This document shows positions 53,044 through 64,000 of a stretch of DNA of 64,000 bases, in pieces (position 1 is the stretch's first letter; each line of letters starts with the position of its first letter). Under the pieces are notes generated by a model. It was not told where the DNA came from. It made no database searches and worked only from the letters and a program-made list of their open reading frames with translations. This DNA comes from Udeniomyces pyricola. Taxonomy: Eukaryota; Basidiomycota; Tremellomycetes; Cystofilobasidiales; Mrakiaceae. Location of the stretch: contig BCIK01000007.1 in the NCBI GenBank assembly GCA_039545295.1, forward strand, positions 565,835 through 629,834, read 5' to 3'. The position numbers were made by a program, and so were the translations under genes.

Positions 53044-54923
53044 ATGGACGAACTTCCTCCGATCCCCCAACCTCTCACCTTCAACTTTGACGACGACAGC
53101 CGCTCGACCGGTTCCCTTTCCCCTCCTCCCCCACTGCCTCCACCCCAAGCCCGCTCCTCTCGAAACGCCCATCACCGCGACTACCCTTCCGCCGCCCCAC
53201 AACCCGCCAAGCGAGTCAACAAATCCCGAGCTGCCAAGGCTGCCCCAGTCACCATCGTCGATGAAGTCAGCCAGGATGAAGACGATGACAGCGTCGCCGA
53301 GAGCTCCTTCACGTACACCATCAAGCCATCGCGCGTCATCAAGATCATCAAGGCCGACAAAGAGATCACTGCATGCACCAAAGAGGCCACCTTTCTCGTC
53401 TCGCTCGTAGCCGTATGTACCATTGATATCCTTCTTGGTCCTGCTCCACTCCTTTGCATATCGTTCCAGGTCGAGGGCGTATACTGAGCCAAGGGCGTGT
53501 ACTCGGCCCGTCTGGGTGATCGCATGGCTAATTTCCTCTCATTCATCATACCCCATCGACATGTTCTAGGAATTCTTCGTCAAGCGCTTCACAGAACAAG
53601 CCGCACTCCAAGCTAGACTGGACCAACGCAAGACCGTCATGCTCAAAGACGCAGGTGAGTCGAGACAAACAGACAAACGCGTCTCTGTCGCCCTTTTTTC
53701 TTTTGGTTTGATTACTCACACGCGCCCTCATCTTGTGTTGAATTCCTTGACGTGGTAGCCGCAACTGTGAGGACCAACCCGGAGCTGTTCTTCCTCGAAG
53801 GTATGCTTCTTTTTTTTTTTACTGTTTGGATTCGCGTGAAACCGGCGTCAGGCCATGTTTTTCTGTTTCTGGAGCCAAACCCGGCAACTCAACCCCCTTC
53901 AATCAACGCTGCTCATCGTAACTATCGATTTATGGTCTCTCTCCCTTTCTGATTGCTTCCTTCTATCTTGTTCAAAACGATCAGACATGGTTCCCACGCC
54001 TGTCCCACTTTCCCAAGCACTTTCCCTTCGCGCCCAAAAGCAAGCCGCGGCTGCGTACCCAACCATTCTCGGCTCGGCCCCTCCCATTCCACCCGGCGCG
54101 TCGTCCGCAACCGACTCACCGGCGCCCATGTCGCTCCCAACCGGTGACGAACCTATGCCGTTCTTCCTTCCTGAAGGAGCCAAGGTTTCCGTCAAGGGCA
54201 AAGGACGCGGCAACGGCGCGTCGAGCGCACCGAAAGTTGGCGGAAGGAAGAGTGGAGCATCAGCCACGCCGTCGGTCCAGGCGTCTGCTGCAGCCGCCAT
54301 GGCCGTCGCCGCCGCTCAGGCCAAGGAGACGGCGAGCCCTCGTAGAGGTTCGAGCGAAGCAAAGGAGAAACTCAAAGGCGGAGATGGCTCGGGAGCGGCA
54401 CCGATGCCGAAGATGTACGTGACATCCCTCGCCATTAAGAGCTTTGTTTCGATCTTTTCAAACCAAATGAGCCACATGCTGATGATTTTGTTTTCATCCT
54501 TGCATATTCTTGTTTTTTGTTGTTGTTTTTTTTTTTGTCCCTATGCTCTTCCCAATTTTCTCTCTTGCATCTTTGCTTTTGCCTTTGCTCTTCCTCTGAT
54601 TAATCGATCGCAGGGGTAAGAACCCCTTGCCGTCATCGAGTCTGACGACCCGAACTTCACTCCGTCGCTCGGCACCTCATTCCTACGCCGAACCTGATCC
54701 TGACGCCGACGACGACGACAACAACAACACCGCCAACGGGCACGATACGAGAGAGACCGAGGAATCTATGCTCACAGCAATGCCGCATGACTTGGAGGAG
54801 CGGGCGAACGATCCGGAGACGGGCGTGCCCGCGCCGGAAGGGGTGTTCCCGAGCTTGCCGACGGGTGGGGATGGCTTGGGTCGCGTCGCGGCGGGAGATG
54901 CCGATAGCATGAAGGTCGATTGA
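53044..54923 (+). CDS. Histone-fold protein, CHRAC1/Dls1/Dpb3-like, with long disordered tail
   Basis: NF-YB/CBF-type histone fold, as in the small ISWI2/CHRAC and DNA polymerase epsilon subunits. Five exons fit in phase: 53044-53412, 53570-53654, 53759-53801, 53985-54417 and 54614-54923. The first about 90 residues are Pro/Ser-rich and acidic. The fold reads TIKPSRVIKIIKADKEITAC, TKEATFLVSLVAEFFVKRFT, ARLDQRKTVMLKDAAATVRT and ELFFLEDMVP, the final F-x-L-x-D-(M/I)-(V/L)-P being typical of CHRAC1/Dls1. The remaining half is low-complexity Ala/Ser/Gly-rich with an acidic end (DPDADDDDNNN) and no recognisable domain. The protein is about three times the length of human CHRAC1. Partner and complex are inferred; the fold is solid. 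Confidence 0.85.
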
Positions 54924-55281
54924 AGGGATTAGAGTGGCACAGGGTTGTGGGACACGTGGAGGGCGAGGAAGGAAAAGGGGGAGGGGAGAGGGGGAGTTGT
55001 ATCTGATGAGACATGAAAAGCTTCGGTTGACCAGATGCGTTTACCTCTCATTTCCCTTCTAGCGCGAGACTTCTACCCTGGGACAACGTTCGTAGAGCCC
55101 GATGAATAGAGGGTTTGGTTTCGTGGGTTATACTCAGATTGCCTAGCTGTCTCACCTAACGCATCTCTTTCCCTGCAACAATCTCACCAATGCCGCATAT
55201 GATCAATCCTAAACGCCAAGGCTGGAAAGGGGGGGGGGGTGTCCCTGCCAACCATTGTTCATTGCATCAACATGTCAACTA
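54924..55281. other. Convergent 3' region of CHRAC1-like and hydrolase genes
   Basis: 358 bp of 3' flanks containing a short G run near 55230-55240. Nothing else seen. Confidence 0.5.
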
Positions 55282-58080
55282 TTAATCCCGTCCAAAGAGA
55301 CATAACAGATTCTCGACTTGTTCCCAGTCGTCCTTCTCTCCTTCTTGATCTTCGATACCTTCAAGGTCCACTGGCGTTCGGATTGTCGTCGAGGATTCAC
55401 CCGATGACGACCGGGGTTCGGAGCAAGGTGACCGACGATGAGCAGAGGATGTCACGGAGGATCTATCCGACGAATTCGTAGGAGTACTACCCGAGGTCGC
55501 ATCGTTCTTGGTAGCGAAAGGGAAGCGATCCGTCAGCCAAGCGGAGAGGTTCTCAATCGCCCGTCGAGATTCAAGAGGGGGTTGAAGAGCTGGAAAGATG
55601 CAGAAGTCATGGATAGCCTGTACGTTGAAACCCAGGTTTTGGTGAGAATCCATAGGGACGAGCAGCAAGAAAAAAGAAAAGAAAAAAAAAGAAGAAGAAG
55701 AAAAGAGACATCTTGGGGATGATTAGTGACTAGTATAATGTCGCGCACGCCTCTCCAAGCCATCCCATCGTCTTATCCGAACCGTGAGATGCAAAAGGGA
55801 AAGCAAACCAGATGACGTACACCAAAGACTTCCTCGCCTTCGATATCCACCAAACCTTCTCCCTCCCTTCCCACTGGCGCCTCCTTCATCCTCCTGATCA
55901 ATTCTCGGATCTCGTCTCTCAGTCGCTCGGCCTCGCCCCAGATGACATATGTCTTCGTCGTCCAACCGCTGAAAGAGTGAGCAGTAAAGTGGGCAGGGGG
56001 AAAGTCCAGAGCGGCGGGTGAAAGGTAAGGGGAAGAGAGAAACGTTCGCGGCAGAGAGCGCGCGAGGAGGGATAAAGCATGCGGTGGAAGTGTGTCGTGG
56101 ATCTATCGAATAGATCATAGGGACAAGACAAGCAGTTTGGACTGATCTGTTAGATTTGTCTACGATGCCACCAGACGCAAGTCATTCTTGACTACGTTCG
56201 AGAAACCCCTTAGAAAGAGCAGCAAGTCTTGCACCATACGTACGATGTCCGAATGCCGGTTCGTATGGCCACTCAGGTGAGATATGTTCATAAGACTAAA
56301 CGTCAAATCACACCAAGGGGAAAACATCACCAGGCCACCAGGCATCTCAGGGAGTCCAATCTCGGCGCCTTCGTCACGAATGTAACGAACCAAGCTACAT
56401 ACGTTCAACAATGAGATGGAAAGATAGATCCAAGGCAAGTACAGAGTGAGTGATCTTATATTGTGATGTATATATATATCGTGTGCATGGGCATGTACTC
56501 ACGCTTGGGCTAGATGAGCGCCAGCCGAGTCTCCAGTAACAATGATCCGACGAGGCGGGATATCAAGGTCATTGACGAGGAACACATAGGCTGCGATAGC
56601 GTCAATCAACGCGGCTGGGAATGGTGAAGTGTGCGAGAGGCGGTACTGCAAGAAAGCATGCCAGGGAATGGGAAGGAGGAGAAAGGCGCACCGTCAGAAA
56701 GATTCATCGTGACCTCGAGAAACTGATTAGATGGGGCATGATACTGACGTCGACCGAGAGGACATGTTTGATCGGTGTCGAAGCGATCAAGAGCTTAGGG
56801 ATGGCAGCCGTTCCATCCTTACGACATTCCGATAAGAAGGTAAGATAAAATCAGTTGAGATATGGAATGAGAACATGCATGGTCGGCGAATCGTGAATGG
56901 ACGTACTGATTCCATGGCAGTTCCAGCAAGGTAAGCACCTCCGTGGAAGTTGAGTGCGACAAGGCTTTCACCTTCTTCACGATCTTCTAAAGTTGTCGGT
57001 CGAGTTGACGGTACACCACCGTACCAAAAGCCGACTCCTTCGTGGTCACTTCCCATGAGACCCCCTGACATTGGTCCTTCCCAAGGTAATACTCCCGGCT
57101 TCCAACGACGCGTCTTTCCTCTCGATATCCCACCTCCTAGGCGATCAGGGCGAGTAGGGTTGAGCCATCGCGTAAGTGTACGATTCAAGGTAGAATGAGT
57201 GGGAGGATGTGGCGAACACCAGTTGGATCGCCGGGCTTCCGCAGTTTGCAAGGCATAGAGAGGGAATCCGGTCAGCAGGGATGGATGAAGAGGAGGTATC
57301 ATGGTGTGGATCGTATGAACCAAAGACAAAGGTTTCTGAGTAAAGAAGATCGACGTCATGAGCAAAACCGTTACGCCAAAGACAGACAAAGAAGATCTTG
57401 GGAAATGTGAACCCCGTTACTCACAATACTTAGATCTCGGCCGAAATGATCGAGCTCGAGACGAGCCACGAGGGCCTGAGTATACCGTATGTACTTGATC
57501 CTTACAACGATCGCGATAGCTGAAAGACGCGAACGATAGAAGCGCTGTTAGGGAAGGTAGTTTTCAGAAGCAGGTGATGCAAGTTGATCAAACGCACACC
57601 ATGTCGGTCTAGGTCTAGTCGAAGGCGGGATAGCCCTCAACGTCCACCATGGCAGGAGACTGTAAGGAGACGTTGAAGAATGTATGTCTCTTTCTTTGTC
57701 AGCTTAGACTTTGTTGAGTGACACATACGTGATGGGCAGCAATTGCCAGGTCTCGATGTGATTGACAGAATGCAGATTGGGCTGACGTGACGCTTACAAG
57801 CAAAGCAGGAATGCTACATGGGCTAGCAAGTATATCAACTTTGAGCCATCGGTCAGATAACATAGGGATCGGTGAGTGAAGATTCTGCGGTTGATAGAGC
57901 GGAGAAGTCGCAGCAAGAAGGAGCGGTCACCTTGAAGGGCTGAATTGACCAAATCGGACTCGCATTCAACGTTGAAGCCGCCTGGATGTTGGCAAGAATG
58001 AGCTCTGGTGGAAGGTCATAGAGCTGGAACTGGTGATCAAGTTGAGGTCGATGGCTAGGACTGATCAAGGTGGGAACCAT
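55282..58080 (-). CDS. Alpha/beta hydrolase, HSL/arylacetamide-deacetylase type (fold-3)
   Basis: Probable esterase or lipase acting on small acyl esters; substrate unknown. Oxyanion-hole motif HGG in VALNFHGGAYLAGTA (about 56935), nucleophile GDSAGAHLA (about 56530-56555; the Ser is within GDSAG), and a likely catalytic His in AIHDFCIFPALQPPL (about 55610). C-terminal to it is a Ser/Thr-rich acidic tail ending CLFGRD. Upstream exons give WWTLRAIPPSTRPRPTW and VVRIKYIRYTQALVARLELD, a hydrophobic/basic N-terminal lead that such fungal hydrolases often have, suggesting membrane association. Exon order was traced by splice phase to a Met at 58080, but the first two exons are tentative; a start further in cannot be excluded. 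About nine short introns. It diverges from the FAR-17a-like gene by about 300 bp, which makes lipid-ester metabolism a plausible shared theme (inference). Confidence 0.8.
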
Positions 58081-58376
58081 GAAGTCTGAAGATCTAAAGG
58101 GACGCAGTCGGGTGACCGTCGAGCTCAGGAATCGGCCGGGAGGAAACAGGGGTTCAAGATTTGGTCAGAATCGACAACGTGATCGGATCTTTCCGGCGTC
58201 CCGCAATTGGATGCGGCATGTGAATCCAAGTGATCATGAACGTCATCATATACTCTAGACCTATCGAGATCCCATATCCTTCACGTCCCACATCGACTCG
58301 ATATCCTCCGTCCATCTCACACTCTCAACGGTCTTGCTCACATTCCTCATCCCTTCGCTTACCTCTATGCCTTCTC

Positions 58377-60033
58377 CCCCGATCGCCCGACTGACGATCC
58401 GACTCTCTACCTTAGCCGTCATCGCCTATGGGTGGCGATCGCTTCCCGACCTCGTTTTGACCCATCTCCTGGACCAAACTTATGGAGGCATGTCCTATCG
58501 CGGTGTCTTCCTGGCTTTCGCCCTTGTGCTCAGTCGCGCGTAGCTAGTACTGCCTTCCACTCAGCTCATCTTGGAATGCGGTTGACATTTCAGGTCGCTG
58601 GCAGCTACTCACTCTTCATGGCCTCGCCTTGACGGGTGTGACCGAGCTAGTTGGGCTCATCGAATGGCTTTCGAAGTCCGCAGGGGCCTCAGTGATGCTA
58701 AGTAGAGGTGAGTAAAGGACATCTGGGGTGATGCATATCTCGATGGCCGACGTTACCTAAGCTGCAGAGCAAAGAACTGACTGGCATTGTGCAACCTCGA
58801 TGGCTTGATGCGGGCAATTCGATGGAAAAGACCTCCAAAGGTTACATGCATTCCTGAGCTGCATCGCCTTGCCCGTGGAATTTATTGTGACTGGCATCTA
58901 CGTACGTCTATCTAGTACGGGTCTTTGAAATGACCAGGTCCCAGCTGATGTCCATTGACTGACCTGATCTGGATCAAACAGTGGCCCCTCTCGGTCCTCG
59001 CCCGCTTCATCGTTCCCGATGCCCCAACAACCATCATTCCACACCTTCCATCGTCTCAAACTACGATAGAGCAACGATCTACTCCATTCTCTCTTGTTTA
59101 TCTCTTATCTAATCCAGAAGCAGTCATCTTGCCCTTTGGTCCGGATGCGGCACGTGAGTCTGCGAGGTCAACGCGCTTTCGCTTTATCTGTTTTGATCTA
59201 CTTTCGTTTTTCTCTCTTGGTAAACTTGTGACTGCTATACTGACCATGTGCTGATTCACTTTTGTCTGCTTGTTCGTCCGCTCGATTCTCGTTGACACTA
59301 ATTACCAATACTCTGATTATCCCATGTAGTGCATCTCATCCCAACTCTCCTCCTCCTCTTCGACTTTTACCTCTCTTCACGATCTGAGCCTTCTTCCTCT
59401 GCCCCTCAAAACTCGACTCCATCTGATGCACTTCTCATAAGTCTCCCCTCTTATGATAGCATCAAAGTGACCCTTGTCGCTTTGGGAGCGGCCTACGCCT
59501 TATTCATGGAGCAATGCTTCCGACATAATCCAACGTGTGAGTCCATGTCCTGCAGTCGGTTAGAGAACAGTACGCTCGGACGGGTGTCATACAGCCTAAA
59601 TGCTGACGGTGTCAAATCTTCAATCCGATGATGGACTGTTTATTATATGAACACTATTCTGATTCGCTCTTTTGATGCTGGAATGGAATGGACTCCATAT
59701 AGTCCCATACCCTTTCCTGACGGTAAGTTCAGTCGAACCACCCCCATTCCTTCCTCGAACCAACTGGCTCAAGTGATCATTTCATAGCAACCAAGCTCTT
59801 GATGCTTAGTATATACATGCTGAGTATACGAGTCTCCTTTCTCTTCACCTCTACGTTCCCTGTCTGTTTCTCCTTCTTCTTCTTCTGCTTCTTTTAGCTC
59901 TCCCCACTCCCTTTGCGTCTTGCCATCTACTCCGGCGCCACGTACAGTGCTGTCCGTGTTGCTCGAGCGCTTCACTCTCACCTCGCTCGGATGACAGTGA
60001 AGCACCTCGAGACCGACCGAAAGACGTCGTGAG
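58377..60033 (+). CDS. FAR-17a/AIG1/ADTRP-like polytopic membrane protein
   Basis: Six-helix membrane protein family whose animal members AIG1 and ADTRP are threonine hydrolases of branched fatty-acid esters (FAHFAs). Exon 1 (58377-58502, MPSPPIARLTIRLSTLAVIA) joins in phase to RWQLLTLHGLALTGVTELVG (58594-58707). Then come LPVEFIVTGIYWPLSVLARF, with the Thr expected as nucleophile, and PDAALHLIPTLLLLFDFYL, with the expected conserved His. Next VTLVALGAAYALFMEQCF and NPTFPYPFLT, and a last exon LPLRLAIYSGATYSAVRVAR ending at 60033. Order, length (about 300 residues) and the Thr/His pair fit the family. The boundary of the exon beginning near 58850 could not be resolved in phase. An ATG at 58334 is an alternative start. 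Confidence 0.78.
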
Positions 60034-60337
60034 CAACGACAGAAAGAAACGAAAAAAAATTCAAAAAAAAAATTCAAAAAATTCCAACGGTCGACCAGGC
60101 GAATGCGGAACGCAATGTTTGTACAGTGATGAGAAACGAGTCTGGGGAAATCGTATGTCGGTATCCTACCATATCATGTCATTATAAAGGAGATACAAAA
60201 TAACCTCGGAGTAGGTAAAAATAAGGAGAGTAGATAACAAGAGAAAAATGGTAAGAAGAGATAAGGAAGAAAAAAGAGATATAACACCGTTAAAAGGTGG
60301 TCCATGAGCAACACGTTGCATTATGTAAGTCCCATGA
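60034..60337. other. Convergent 3' region
   Basis: Short A-rich stretch between the FAR-17a-like and Gln-rich genes, with A runs near 60050-60080. No gene. Confidence 0.5.
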
Positions 60338-63077
<2,740 letters not shown>

Positions 63078-63181
63078 GAGAAGTGGCAAGGATTTGGTTC
63101 TGGTTCTCCCACGTCCCACTTCCCTCCACCCGAACCCTTTCGACACCCCTCCCACCTACCCACCCCTACCGTACCCCTGCC

Positions 63182-64000
63182 ATGGTCAGCCCTCCTCCCA
63201 CTCCCATACGCCTATATGCTGTCCTATATGCTATCCACCAACTAACCAATCTCCCTTGCCTTGCTTCCACCCCAAACCGCCGACAACACAACAGCCTCAA
63301 GTCAGTTTCACTTTACCTTTACCCTCTACCGCTTTCCCCCGCCAGACATCCCAAGCTCACCTGCCTTTCTATTCCACCCCTGGCTCCGCTCTAGAACGAG
63401 TACATCGAAGAGTCTATCAAGCGGTATGTTGTATCTACCCTCGTTCGCTCTCCCTGATGATACCGTACTGACGTATCTGCTATCGGCCTTCAATCCCCAT
63501 TCCAGACATGGTCGTCAGATGGATGTACGTCTATATATGCTTGCCCTCTACCCTTGACGCACGTGCACACTCACTTACGTCCTTTCCCCTTCCCCTTGCT
63601 CAACAGCACGAAGAGCGAACGTGAGTGTTCAGTCTCAACTTGGTCATCACCCCCTCGAGCCGTTGGGAGGGGATTCAACGAGAGGACGTCCGCCTGGGGG
63701 ACCTCCGAGTCGCGTCGACGCCACGCCTCTCTCGGTCTTCAAACAATCCTGCGCCTCCAGCGGTTTCGGCCGGGGGTGACCCCGATGCCAGTTTCCCTCC
63801 ACCCTGCTATAGTTCCTGGCGATGCATCAAGACCTGGTGCATGGTTCCTCGTTCTGGATCGACATCCTAACGTTGTTGTCTATGATCTCGCCCTTCTCAC
63901 CCCAACGCCACCTTGGTTCCGCTTCATTTATCTCCAAACAGGCGAAAGCGTGAGGCTCGTATGTCGCACAAGAACTCCAAGCACACCCAACACCTCTTTG
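63182..64000 (+). CDS. NSA2: Ribosome biogenesis protein NSA2, 5' part only
   Basis: 60S pre-ribosome assembly factor (eS8-like fold), needed for 27S rRNA processing in the nucleolus. Four small exons join in phase: 63395-63423, 63506-63524 (19 nt), 63607-63620 (14 nt) and 63942 onward. They give NEYIEESIKRHGRQMDHEER followed by TRKREARMSHKNSKHTQHLF, the strongly conserved NSA2 N-terminus (NEYIE, HGRRLDHEERKRKREAR in other fungi). All have GT donors and AG acceptors. The start exon is not certain: an ATG at 63182 followed by GTCAGC would give only Met before NEYIE and lose the usual Pro-Gln. The gene runs off the right end. The 321-bp intron 63621-63941 is long for this locus. Confidence 0.85.

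Overview
This is a eukaryotic, fungal nuclear genome window, almost certainly from a basidiomycete. Nearly every gene is cut by many short GT-AG introns (mostly about 50 to 280 bp). The gene set (fungal Ras-type adenylate cyclase, KDM5/Lid2 demethylase, Pex14/17-type peroxin, Doa10, TRAPPC2/Trs20) is fungal. I cannot fix the class from the sequence alone. Exons were assigned by following conserved protein motifs across frames and matching splice phase. Gene boundaries are therefore good, while some individual exon edges are approximate.

Layout, left to right: KDM5 histone demethylase (minus, cut off at the left edge); synaptojanin-type phosphoinositide phosphatase (minus); Pex14/17-like peroxin (plus); Doa10/TEB4 RING-CH ubiquitin ligase (plus); TAPT1/DUF747 membrane protein (minus); TRAPP subunit Trs20/sedlin (plus); tRNA pseudouridine synthase Pus4/TruB (minus); Ariadne RBR ubiquitin ligase (plus); a 2.3 kb gene-free, strand-biased stretch; cytochrome P450 (minus); short-chain dehydrogenase (plus); adenylate cyclase (minus, 7.4 kb); SNF5 remodeller subunit (minus); histone-fold CHRAC1-like protein (plus); alpha/beta hydrolase of the HSL type (minus); FAR-17a/AIG1-like membrane protein (plus); an unrecognised glutamine-rich protein (minus); and the first exons of the ribosome-biogenesis factor NSA2 (plus, cut off at the right edge).

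Most genes are housekeeping or regulatory. They fall into chromatin (KDM5, SNF5, CHRAC1-like), membrane traffic and lipid signalling (synaptojanin, Trs20, TAPT1), ubiquitin ligation (Doa10, Ariadne), cAMP signalling, peroxisome import, RNA/ribosome maturation (Pus4, NSA2) and oxidative or lipid metabolism (P450, SDR, hydrolase, FAR-17a-like). Many neighbours form divergent pairs with short shared 5' regions. I see no operon-like or biosynthetic cluster logic, no transposon, no CRISPR and no convincing RNA gene.

The most interesting features are structural. Micro-exons occur in four genes: 8 nt in KDM5, 18 nt carrying the catalytic Tyr in the SDR, 19 and 14 nt in NSA2, and a 16-nt terminal coding exon in TAPT1. 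Other points are a convergent intergenic region whose pyrimidine bias switches strand midway, very long homopolymers with single Ns, and an uncharacterised polyglutamine protein with a conserved-looking C-terminal half. I did not find a clearly new biological system.
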